Counted from the first letter of the stretch, positions 1 to 5,001 are shown. The stretch: 5,001 nucleotides of DNA from CAYWNK01 sp047639615 (GCA_047639615.1 JBLIOL010000366.1:1-5001); one strand, 5' to 3'. Made by a program: numbers and translations. The notes: a model not told the origin generated them from the sequence alone.

Positions 1-437
1 CCACGCTCCAAGAGCGTCACGCGCGCACCAGCCAAGGCCAGGGGCAAGGCGGCGAAGATGCCCGCCGGGCCGGAGCCCACCACCACCACGTGCGAGTCCG
101 GGCCCAGGCCGCCGGCCTCGGGCGGGGTCAGCCCCACCGGACTGAACACGGCCCGCGCCCGCCCGCTGCGCTCGGCCTTGGCCAGGGTGCGCGAGGCCTT
201 GCCAGGCGGCACCACAAGGTCCACGTGGCACACGAAGCGCAGCACCCCGCGTCCCCGACGTGCATCCACCGCGCGCTTGGCCACCCGCGAGGCCAGCAGG
301 CTCCCCGGCTGGATTCCGACCTTCTTGCAGGCCCGCGCCACGAGCACACGATCGTCCTCGTCCAGTTCCTGGGGAATCCCCAGCACCCGCCACGTGCGGC
401 CCTCGATCTGTGTCTTGCCTGCGCTCACGGGGCGCAT
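1..437 (-). CDS. FAD-dependent oxidoreductase, COG2509-like (N-terminal part, runs off left edge)
   Basis: This gene is read on the minus strand from an ATG at 437-435 and stays open to position 1, giving 145 residues without a stop. Residues 117-130 form a hydrophobic strand followed by GSGPAG (121-126), the dinucleotide-binding turn of a Rossmann fold. A second strand (VTLLER) ends in E144, the acidic residue that normally binds the FAD ribose. Residues 1-110 precede the FAD motif, and the stretch around 50-76 (basic, with AVDARRG and then a beta-strand-like LRFVCHVDLVV) matches my memory of the N-terminal domain of the COG2509 'uncharacterised FAD-dependent dehydrogenases'. Those proteins are usually around 450-550 residues, so most of the gene lies outside the window. 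The substrate of that family is not known to me. No strong ribosome binding site precedes the ATG. The gene diverges from the lipoprotein gene. I am confident of an FAD/NAD(P)-binding oxidoreductase and less so of the exact subfamily. Confidence 0.87.
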   Translation of the reverse strand, partial: MRPVSAGKTQIEGRTWRVLGIPQELDEDDRVLVARACKKVGIQPGSLLASRVAKRAVDARRGRGVLRFVCHVDLVVPPGKASRTLAKAERSGRARAVFSPVGLTPPEAGGLGPDSHVVVVGSGPAGIFAALPLALAGARVTLLER

Positions 438-541
438 GGTAGCCGCCCAGATTCCCAGGGTCGCCCTCCAGATGGGCTCCAGGTTTCTCTTCCGGCGGAC
501 GATTGGGTACACCGAAAGCTCCCCAGCCCGGAGGCCTAGCC
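438..541. other. Divergent intergenic region between the oxidoreductase and lipoprotein genes
   Basis: This 104-base stretch separates two genes that point away from each other, so it should hold promoters for both strands. I looked for -35/-10 pairs and found none convincing: TACACC at 508-513 on the plus strand is a poor -10 candidate and has no good -35 partner. No strong inverted repeat is visible. The only clear signal is the GGAGG ribosome binding site at its right end. Confidence 0.5.
530..534 (+). promoter_or_regulatory. Ribosome binding site of the lipoprotein gene
   Basis: GGAGG lies seven bases before the ATG at 542. It decides the start of the lipoprotein gene: an in-frame TTG at 503 would add 13 residues in front of the signal peptide and has no such site. 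It is the only clear Shine-Dalgarno sequence in the window; the genes starting at 1091, 2466 and 3765 have none. Confidence 0.7.
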
Positions 542-1087
542 ATGCACATCCCCAAATCCCGTCCCCAACGCCTACTGGGCGCCCTAATTGGGGGCCTCTT
601 GGTCTGCCTCACGAGCTGCACCACAGCCAGCTCAGCCGCGCTGATCCCCACCCCGGTGAGCGTGCGCAACCAGCACGCCGCCACCGTGCGCGTGCTGGCC
701 AGCGGCACGGGCCGCTCCTTCCTGGTGGGCAGCCGGCGCATCGGATCGAACTCGCTCGAGCAAGCCCTACGCGCCGCCGTGCTCGAAGCGGGACTCTTCG
801 AGGAAGTGCTCCTGACCGACGACGCCGACTGGCGCCTGGTGATTTCGGTAGAGCAGCTGACCACCTCCGACCCGGGCCTCTCTATGGACTCCTCCGCGCA
901 CCTGCGTTGGCGACTAATGGACCCGCGCCGGGGCCGCGTGCGTTGGGAGTCGATCCTCGTCACCCAAGGCAGCGCCGAGCCCGAGGACTCCCTCGACTTC
1001 GGCGAGCGCGGACGCATCTCCATGGAGCGCGCCGTCGCCGCCAACCTGGCCGAAGGCGTTCGCCGCCTGGGCAGCCTGGTGCTCTGA
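542..1087 (+). CDS. Small secreted lipoprotein of unknown function
   Basis: The product is 181 residues. It begins with a basic n-region (K5, R7, R10), a hydrophobic core (residues 11-23) and a lipobox L23-T24-S25-C26, so lipidation at C26 and anchoring in the envelope are expected. Residue 27 is Thr, not Asp, which in a proteobacterial-type Lol system would favour the outer membrane. The mature part of about 155 residues has an ordered alpha/beta pattern: a helix around 71-85 (SLEQALRAAVLEAGLF), a strand around 96-105 (DWRLVISVEQL), strands at 118-141 containing WRLMDPRRGRVRWES, and a C-terminal helix around 159-176. This order (helix ending in AGLF, strand, 'R+RL.D...G.V.WE' strand pair, final helix) recalls small proteobacterial lipoproteins of unknown function that I know only from memory. 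Function is unassigned. The start is fixed by the GGAGG seven bases upstream. The stop is followed after one codon by the next gene in the same frame, so the two are co-transcribed. Confidence 0.85.
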   Translation: MHIPKSRPQRLLGALIGGLLVCLTSCTTASSAALIPTPVSVRNQHAATVRVLASGTGRSFLVGSRRIGSNSLEQALRAAVLEAGLFEEVLLTDDADWRLVISVEQLTTSDPGLSMDSSAHLRWRLMDPRRGRVRWESILVTQGSAEPEDSLDFGERGRISMERAVAANLAEGVRRLGSLVL

Positions 1088-1090
1088 TTC

Positions 1091-2404
1091 GTGGCCGATC
1101 CGACCTTCTTCGAAGAGCTCCTAGCGGCCCCAGACCGCGACAACTGCCCCGGAGCCGGCCGCATCGTTTCCTACCACGCGGACGAAGCTCCCGAGGAACT
1201 CGCACGCCTGGAGCAAGAGGCCAGCGCCCTCGTCAGCCTTAGCCGGCGCGGGGTCAGGCACGGCCGTTACGCCGAATTCGAGCCCGCGGACAGCACTTCC
1301 GCCACCCAAGCACTCTTCGACGAACGCTGGCACGGCGCGCGCCCCCTGCTACTGCCCGAGTTGGTGGAGCCCCTCTCGGAAGAGCTCTGCGCCGAGCGCC
1401 AAGCGCTCTTCAAAAGCCTCGCCAAGCCGCGCGGACTGCGCGCATTCCTCGAGGCCAAGGCCACGGATTTAATGCCTGAGTTCCTGCTGGGCAGCGACCT
1501 GCGCAGCCTCGAGGACGCCTCCCGCGACCTGGCGGGCGTCGGGCTGGAACCCAGCCCAAGACGCGGCGAGCCGACACCCCAGAGCGGCCCGCCCTGGGCC
1601 AAGAGCGGGCGGCTCTCCACCTTCGGCGGCGACGCCTCCCTGCGCCTGCGCCTCGGCTTCGGCGAGCACGGCGCGGACGACGCCAGTCGCGACCAGGTGC
1701 GCCTGCGCCAGGTCACGCGCTTGGCAGAAGCGCTCTTCCCCGAGACCCAGGCCCTGCACGAGCATCCCCAGCTAGGCGCTCTGCTCAGCAAATGGCTTGG
1801 GCACGAACCCGCCTACAGCCAACACATCGCCTACTGGAACGCCCCCCAGGGCGGCGCACTCTTCCACCACGACAGCTTCGACGAGAGCGCCGATGGCGGC
1901 CAGCGCGGCGTGCTCTACGCCCAGCAAAGCGGCTGGACCTTCTGGCTAGCAGTCTCCATCGACGACCTCGCCCGGCGCAGCATGGAGTTCGTCGAGTACC
2001 TAGCCGAGCCCGATCTAGCGCCCCTGCGCAAGCTCCTCTACCCGGACCCCGAGGTCTTCGAACGCGTCCAATCCTGGTGCAAGCCCGGCCGTTTCGCGCG
2101 CCTGCGCGGAGAATTGGCCAAGCCCCGCTGCGGAGCCCTGTCGTCCCTGGTCAACCGCGGCCCGGAGTTCAGCGGCTTCCTGGCGGACGCCGGTCACGGC
2201 TATCTCCTGGGCCCAGGGGACGGCATCCTGCTACCCAACCACGGCTACGATGCCACCTGCATGCACTCGGTATTCTGCGCCGGGCCTGAAGTGGGCTTTG
2301 GGCTCTCCTTAGCCCTGCGCTCCAGCGCCGACCGCAGCCCGCCGCGAACGGCCCACCCCGCTACCCGTAGTTCCCGCAAGGGCCGTCCCCGTCGGGGACG
2401 CTGA
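1091..2404 (+). CDS. Putative cupin/JmjC-like non-heme iron oxygenase
   Basis: This is a 437-residue protein starting at GTG 1091, the first possible start after the lipoprotein stop. No Shine-Dalgarno is visible, so translation is probably coupled to the upstream gene. The N-terminal ~230 residues are charged and unrecognised. From about residue 245 the pattern fits a double-stranded beta-helix dioxygenase: H259-H260-D261 (an HxD metal motif), then Q278 followed by SGWTFWLA, and near the end PGD (375-377), LLPNHG (380-385) and M391-H392-S393 followed by a strand ending GLSLALR (404-410). H259, D261 and H392 (or H384) are the likely iron ligands; R410 might hold a 2-oxoglutarate carboxylate. 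A predicted helical insert (about 295-365) separates the two halves. The last ~27 residues are a basic, disordered-looking tail. The cytoplasmic location is inferred from the lack of a signal peptide. The fold assignment rests on motif spacing recalled from the Cupin_8/JmjC families; substrate is unknown, and loss of iron or oxygenase activity cannot be excluded. Confidence 0.8.
   Translation: MADPTFFEELLAAPDRDNCPGAGRIVSYHADEAPEELARLEQEASALVSLSRRGVRHGRYAEFEPADSTSATQALFDERWHGARPLLLPELVEPLSEELCAERQALFKSLAKPRGLRAFLEAKATDLMPEFLLGSDLRSLEDASRDLAGVGLEPSPRRGEPTPQSGPPWAKSGRLSTFGGDASLRLRLGFGEHGADDASRDQVRLRQVTRLAEALFPETQALHEHPQLGALLSKWLGHEPAYSQHIAYWNAPQGGALFHHDSFDESADGGQRGVLYAQQSGWTFWLAVSIDDLARRSMEFVEYLAEPDLAPLRKLLYPDPEVFERVQSWCKPGRFARLRGELAKPRCGALSSLVNRGPEFSGFLADAGHGYLLGPGDGILLPNHGYDATCMHSVFCAGPEVGFGLSLALRSSADRSPPRTAHPATRSSRKGRPRRGR
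2384..2400 (+). other. Perfect GC-rich hairpin at the end of the oxygenase-like gene
   Basis: CGTCCCC and GGGGACG form a perfect 7-bp stem with the 3-base loop GTC, ending one base before the stop codon TGA (2402-2404). No T-run follows, so it is not a standard intrinsic terminator. It could slow ribosomes, protect the mRNA end, or simply reflect the Gly/Arg/Pro codons of the basic tail. Confidence 0.4.
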
Positions 2405-2411
2405 GAACCCG

Positions 2412-2423
2412 CCTATCCATAGG
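2412..2423 (+). other. Short hairpin after the oxygenase-like gene
   Basis: CCTAT and ATAGG pair across a 2-base spacer; with a small bulge the stem can extend by CG on both sides (2410-2411 with 2426-2427). It follows the hairpin at 2384-2400 by 11 bases. Together they could weaken read-through into the methyltransferase gene, but with no U-tract and such a short stem the support is slight. Confidence 0.25.
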
Positions 2424-2437
2424 GGCGCCCTAGTCGC

Positions 2438-2443
2438 TAGCCT
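2438..2443 (+). promoter_or_regulatory. Possible -10 element before the methyltransferase gene
   Basis: TAGCCT sits in GCTAGCCTG, 22 bases before the ATG at 2466. The same GCTAGnnTG pattern occurs at 3715-3723 before the EF-hand gene. No -35 hexamer is visible at 16-18 bases upstream. This is a weak call based only on the shared word in the two gaps. Confidence 0.2.
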
Positions 2444-2465
2444 GTGCGCCTCCCTTAATTCACCC

Positions 2466-3644
2466 ATGCCTGCCGACAGCACCGCCCAACTCCCCCTGGC
2501 CCCCGAGGTCTGTTCCGACCTGAGCCTCGCCCCCGGCGACGTGCTTGCCACGGGCAGCTCCGACGCCCCCGGCAGCCGCCTGCTGCAGGTCCCCGTAAGT
2601 TCGGGCAATCTGGTCCTGCCCGCGGTATCGGACCTGGGCAAGGAGCTCTCCGAGAGCGGCGTGCTGCTCATGCGCGGCGACGGCGCCGTGTCCGAAGGCC
2701 AACTAGCCCAGTGGCGCAACGCCATGTGGCCCCTGCTACATGTGGTCGCCATCTACGAGGAAGGCGACTTCGGCCTACGCCGGCGCACCCTGCAGGGTCG
2801 CAAGCCACTGCAGGACGGCGGCCGCAGCCCCAGCACAATCCTGGCCCTACAGCGCACGGCGCACGTGCTCTCCCCGGCCGCCACCGTCGCCAAGTTCGAC
2901 GGCAATGCCGCCGGCTGGGACGGCGATCCCAAGGGCCCGGGCTACCCGCACTTCCGCTGGATGCGACGCTACGTAGGCAAGTACGCCAGCGCCTCGCGCC
3001 GCGCGCGCATCCTGGACTTCGGCTGCGGCGCAGGCTGGGTCGGCATCGAGGCCGCTCGCGGTGTAGAGGACGTAGAGCTGTGCTTCTTCGACCCGAGCCC
3101 CGAAATGGTACGCATCGCCGGCGGCAACGCCGCCGCTAACGGCATCACCAAGGCTATTGGCCGCACAGGCTTCGGCGAGAGCCCGCCCTTTCCCGCCCAA
3201 GGTGAAGCCCCCTTCGAGCTGGTCATCAGCTCCGGTGTGGTCAGCTTCTCCCCCGACGTGGAGACCTGGCTCGACGGACTCGAGCGCACCCTCGCACCCG
3301 GCGCCACCCTGGTGGTCGGCGACATCCACCGCAACGCCGCGGGCTTCCGCCGCCGGCGCACGCGTCGCGCGATCCTGCCCGTACGCGAATTGGCCGCACA
3401 CAACCCGGACGAGATCCGCGCCGGCCTGGAACAGCGCGGACTGCGTCACTTAGAGACGTCGTACTACCAGCTGACCTGGCCCATCCCCCAGCTCATGCAC
3501 CTGAACGAGACGCGCCTCAAGGGGCTGCTCACCTGGCCGCTGCTGCTGATGAACCGGCTCATGGCCGGTACCAGTCGGCACCTGCATCTGCCCCCGGGAA
3601 GCTGGTTCGATTCCTGGGTGATGCGCTTCGTTAAGCCTTCCTAG
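2466..3644 (+). CDS. Class I SAM-dependent methyltransferase with a long unassigned N-terminal region
   Basis: The product is 392 residues. The methyltransferase core runs from about 140 to 320. Motif I is ILDFGCGAG (182-190), the SAM-binding glycine loop. The next strand (LCFFDPS) ends in D209, which should contact the SAM ribose. The strand FELVISSGVVSFS (250-262) is the motif IV/V region, followed by a helix and a LAPGATLVVGDI strand typical of the core. Just before the core is KFDGNAAGWDG (143-153), an N-terminal element common in this superfamily. Residues 1-135 match nothing I recognise. The C-terminal part (330-392) holds a hydrophobic amphipathic-looking stretch around 351-366 (LKGLLTWPLLLMNRLM) that could contact a membrane or a lipid-like substrate. 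The ATG at 2466 is the only sensible start; it lacks a Shine-Dalgarno sequence. It lies 61 bases after the oxygenase-like gene on the same strand, so co-transcription is possible. The acceptor substrate cannot be told. Confidence 0.88.
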   Translation: MPADSTAQLPLAPEVCSDLSLAPGDVLATGSSDAPGSRLLQVPVSSGNLVLPAVSDLGKELSESGVLLMRGDGAVSEGQLAQWRNAMWPLLHVVAIYEEGDFGLRRRTLQGRKPLQDGGRSPSTILALQRTAHVLSPAATVAKFDGNAAGWDGDPKGPGYPHFRWMRRYVGKYASASRRARILDFGCGAGWVGIEAARGVEDVELCFFDPSPEMVRIAGGNAAANGITKAIGRTGFGESPPFPAQGEAPFELVISSGVVSFSPDVETWLDGLERTLAPGATLVVGDIHRNAAGFRRRRTRRAILPVRELAAHNPDEIRAGLEQRGLRHLETSYYQLTWPIPQLMHLNETRLKGLLTWPLLLMNRLMAGTSRHLHLPPGSWFDSWVMRFVKPS

Positions 3645-3659
3645 GCGATCCCTAAGAAG
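3637..3659 (+). terminator. Imperfect hairpin over the methyltransferase stop codon
   Basis: CTTCCTAGG (3637-3645) pairs with CCTAAGAAG (3651-3659) across a 5-base loop, giving a 9-position stem with one C-A mismatch. It spans the TAG stop (3642-3644). No T-run follows, so it is only a weak terminator candidate. Its place, at the end of a gene and before a 100-base gap with a possible new promoter, fits the end of a transcript. Confidence 0.3.
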
Positions 3660-3676
3660 CTGATTCCAGGGCCGAG

Positions 3677-3710
3677 ACGCACGCGGGCGAGCTCCGCGCA
3701 AATCGTGCGT
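3677..3710. promoter_or_regulatory. Inverted repeat upstream of the EF-hand gene
   Basis: ACGCACG (3677-3683) and CGTGCGT (3704-3710) are a perfect 7-bp inverted repeat separated by 20 bases, so half-site centres are 27 bases apart. The right arm ends six bases before the candidate -10 at 3717. It could be an operator for a dimeric regulator or an mRNA hairpin. In GC-rich DNA a 7-bp match can arise by chance. Confidence 0.25.
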
Positions 3711-3716
3711 GTGCGC

Positions 3717-3722
3717 TAGAGT
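3717..3722 (+). promoter_or_regulatory. Possible -10 element of the EF-hand gene
   Basis: TAGAGT fits the TAnnnT core of a sigma70-type -10 box and lies within GCTAGAGTG, the same word pattern seen at 2436-2444 before the methyltransferase gene. It is 42 bases from the ATG at 3765, a reasonable distance for a short leader. There is no recognisable -35 box. The leader contains the pyrimidine-rich run CCTGCCTGCCTACTCTCTC and no Shine-Dalgarno. Confidence 0.3.
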
Positions 3723-3764
3723 GGGTACTCACCTGCCTGCCTACTCTCTCGCCGCCCATCGCCC

Positions 3765-5001
3765 ATGCTGCCCCAAAGGCTCTGCCTACTGACGAGCGCA
3801 CTATCCCTACTTCTGGTGGGCGCCCGAGCGCCTGCCATGGGAGCGCCGTCCAGCCCCAGCCCCCTGATTCAGGATGGCGGGCCGCCAAAGAAGAAGGCCA
3901 GGAAGAACGCCGGCAAGAAGAACGCCGGCAAGAAGAAGGCCGGCCAGAAGAAGGCCGGCCAGAAGAAGGCCGGCCAGAAGAAGCCGGCCCAAGGCGAGGG
4001 CAAGGGCAATACCAAGCAGCAGCCCGCGCGTAAGGAGAAGCTCAGTGCTCCCGTGCGCCCGCCTCTGCCGAACCCCTTCATCGATGCCAAGCCCCTGACG
4101 GCCGCCCAGGCCATGGCGCGCTTCGACATCAACCGCGACAAGCGTCTGGACCCGCGCGAGCTGAAGGCCGCGCGTAAGGACGAGGCCAACCGCAAGCGCC
4201 TGATGAACAAGCTGCTGCGCGAGTTCGATGAGGACAAGAACGGAACCTTCGACGGCCAGGAGATGACCCGCATTCTCGGCCAGCAAGCCACCCTTCGTCG
4301 TCAGGCGACCGAGGCCGCCTACGACAAGGACGGCAACAACCGTCTGGACGAGAACGAGCGCAAGGCCATGCTGCGTGACCTGGACGACAAACGCGAAGCG
4401 CGCACGGCACGTGCCGCGAACAAGGGCAAGGGCGGCGCGAAGCCCAAGCCGAAGCCAAGTTCCAAGGCCGATACAGAAGCTGCCGCCGCTGAAGCGGAGA
4501 GTGCATTGCGCAAGCAACTCATGAAGCGCTTCGATGAGGACGGCGACGGCCAGCTATCCCCCGAAGAGTTCCGCGAAATGAGCCTCTACATCCAGGAGGA
4601 GCGCATCGCCGCCGCGCGCACGGATAAGCCGCAAGCCGAGCCCAAGGCCAAGCCGCAGGAAGCGGCCGCCAAGAAGACCAGACCCGAGCCCAAGCCCAAG
4701 CCCAAGCCCAAGCTCAGCAAAGAGGAGCGCCGCGCACAACTGCTCGAAACATACGACCTCGACAAGGACGGCAAGCTATCCGACGAGGAGCGCGCAGCAT
4801 CCAAAGCCAAGCCCGCTCCCGAGGCCCCGGCCTCAAAGCCGAACGCCGAGCCCAAGCCCAAGCTCAGCAATGAGGAGCGCCGCGCACAACTGCTCGAAAC
4901 ATACGACCTCGACAAGGACGGCAAGCTATCCGATGAGGAGCGCGCAGCATCCAAAGCCAAGCCCGCTCCCGAGGCCCCGGCCTCAAAGCCGAACGCCAAG
5001 C
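3765..5001 (+). CDS. Exported multi-EF-hand calcium-binding repeat protein (partial, runs off right edge)
   Basis: The reading frame is open from ATG 3765 to the window end, giving 412 residues with no stop. Residues 1-24 look like a Sec signal peptide: R5, a hydrophobic core (6-19) and APA before a likely cleavage at 24/25. This supports the start; the in-frame ATG at 3837 (M25) would lose the signal. Residues 41-76 are a basic Lys/Ala/Gly/Gln repeat. Six canonical 12-residue EF-hand loops follow: D121-E132, D155-E166, D187-E198, D257-E268, D331-E342 and D381-E392, all keeping the acidic ligands at positions 1, 3 (Asn in loop 1), 5 and 12; position 6 is Gly except in loop 1 (K126) and loop 3 (N192). 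The first three loops are 32-34 residues apart, as in ordinary EF-hand arrays; the later ones are isolated between Lys-Pro-Ala linkers. Loops 5 and 6 belong to a near-identical 50-residue repeat. The protein is probably a secreted or periplasmic calcium binder. Its true length and any C-terminal domain are unseen. Confidence 0.88.
   Translation, partial: MLPQRLCLLTSALSLLLVGARAPAMGAPSSPSPLIQDGGPPKKKARKNAGKKNAGKKKAGQKKAGQKKAGQKKPAQGEGKGNTKQQPARKEKLSAPVRPPLPNPFIDAKPLTAAQAMARFDINRDKRLDPRELKAARKDEANRKRLMNKLLREFDEDKNGTFDGQEMTRILGQQATLRRQATEAAYDKDGNNRLDENERKAMLRDLDDKREARTARAANKGKGGAKPKPKPSSKADTEAAAAEAESALRKQLMKRFDEDGDGQLSPEEFREMSLYIQEERIAAARTDKPQAEPKAKPQEAAAKKTRPEPKPKPKPKLSKEERRAQLLETYDLDKDGKLSDEERAASKAKPAPEAPASKPNAEPKPKLSNEERRAQLLETYDLDKDGKLSDEERAASKAKPAPEAPASKPNAK
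3900..3989 (+). repeat. 15-bp tandem repeat coding a Lys/Gln-Lys-Lys-Ala-Gly pentapeptide
   Basis: Six 15-bp units encode residues 46-75 of the EF-hand protein as RKNAG, KKNAG, KKKAG, QKKAG, QKKAG and QKKPA. Units at 3945-3959 and 3960-3974 are identical in DNA. The array also contains the 8-base palindrome GGCCGGCC three times at exact 15-base spacing (3938, 3953, 3968). The encoded segment is strongly basic and histone-H1-like in composition, directly after the signal peptide. Unit identity falls off at both ends, as expected for slippage or unequal exchange. Confidence 0.85.
4689..4712 (+). repeat. Hexanucleotide tract (CCCAAG)x4 coding Pro-Lys repeats
   Basis: Four perfect CCCAAG units encode PKPKPKPK (residues 309-316), a stiff basic linker between EF-hand loops 4 and 5. 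The tract overlaps the start of the 150-bp repeat, whose second copy keeps only two units (4851-4862). Gain or loss of a unit would keep the reading frame. Confidence 0.8.
4699..4997 (+). repeat. Near-perfect 150-bp tandem duplication carrying one EF-hand per unit
   Basis: Positions 4699-4847 and 4849-4997 align at an offset of exactly 150 bases with two differences: A4721/T4871 (Lys to Asn) and C4784/T4934 (silent Asp codon). Each unit encodes 50 residues: a PKPKLS linker, a helix with EERRAQLLETY, the loop DLDKDGKLSDEE, and an Ala/Pro/Lys-rich tail. The last bases of the window (AAGC) look like the start of a third unit. The near-identity, including synonymous positions, points to a very recent duplication or ongoing homogenisation. 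Confidence 0.93.

Noticed and set aside
503..541. Upstream TTG start (503) for the lipoprotein
   Set aside because: It would place 13 residues, including prolines and glycines, before the signal peptide; the ATG at 542 has GGAGG at the proper distance and gives a normal lipoprotein signal.
58..1242. Long plus-strand open frame covering the oxidoreductase and lipoprotein genes
   Set aside because: Its translation is an Arg/Pro/Ala-rich shadow typical of GC-rich DNA. The minus strand at 1-437 encodes a clear FAD-binding motif, and the lipoprotein frame has a signal peptide and a ribosome binding site.
1792..2289. Plus-strand open frame of 165 codons inside the oxygenase-like gene
   Set aside because: It is an Arg/Pro-rich out-of-frame shadow, while the overlapping frame carries the HxD and PNHG...MHS motifs.
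2847..3449. Minus-strand open frame of 200 codons opposite the methyltransferase
   Set aside because: The plus strand has all class I methyltransferase motifs over this stretch. The antisense product is Ala/Gly-rich with no recognisable motif.
3900..3989. Reading the 15-bp array as a CRISPR or regulatory iteron array
   Set aside because: Units are contiguous with no spacers, keep a multiple of three, and encode a regular pentapeptide within an open frame.
3885..3995. Calling the EF-hand gene a histone-H1-like nucleoid protein
   Set aside because: Only the composition of one short segment is similar. The signal peptide and six EF-hand loops point to an exported calcium-binding protein.
3807..4517. 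Minus-strand open frame of 236 codons with leucine-rich repeats that looks membrane-like
   Set aside because: It is antisense to the EF-hand gene. Its repeated LLLAG segments are the complement of the Lys/Ala/Gly repeat, while the plus strand has six precise EF-hand loops.
4586..4999. Minus-strand open frame with two long identical segments, resembling a repeat protein
   Set aside because: The repeats are the complement of the 150-bp duplication in the EF-hand gene; there is no independent domain or start signal.

Overview
The window is high-GC bacterial DNA, densely coded, with five protein genes and no RNA genes, CRISPR array or insertion sequence that I can see. A lipobox signal peptide indicates a diderm (Gram-negative-type) cell. 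An exported, lysine/proline-rich EF-hand protein, together with start codons that mostly lack a Shine-Dalgarno sequence, fits a planctomycete or a similar environmental lineage. This assignment is inference; no marker gene is present.

Layout: (1) Positions 1-437, minus strand: the N-terminal 145 residues of a FAD-dependent oxidoreductase that resembles the COG2509 group; the gene runs off the left edge. (2) Positions 438-541: a short divergent intergenic region. (3) Positions 542-1087, plus: a small secreted lipoprotein. (4) Positions 1091-2404, plus: a 437-residue protein with a cupin/JmjC-like pattern of a non-heme iron oxygenase. It lies in the same reading frame as the lipoprotein, directly after its stop codon, so the pair almost certainly forms one transcript. 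(5) Positions 2405-2465: a gap with small hairpins. (6) Positions 2466-3644, plus: a class I SAM-dependent methyltransferase with a long unrecognised N-terminal part. (7) Positions 3645-3764: an intergenic region with a hairpin, an inverted repeat and a possible -10 element. (8) Position 3765 to the right edge, plus: an exported EF-hand protein with six canonical calcium loops, a Lys/Ala/Gly pentapeptide repeat and a very recent 150-bp tandem duplication. It is still open at the window end.

How the genes work together is mostly unknown. The lipoprotein and oxygenase are tightly coupled, and the methyltransferase on the same strand may be co-expressed. That would place an oxygenase and a methyltransferase, both possible modifying enzymes, next to an envelope lipoprotein, but nothing in the sequence identifies a substrate. 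The EF-hand gene looks like a separate transcription unit encoding an envelope or extracellular calcium-binding protein. The genes at both edges (the oxidoreductase and the EF-hand protein) are incomplete. No complete, obviously new multi-gene system is visible; the most unusual items are the oxygenase-like protein and the repeat architecture of the EF-hand protein.
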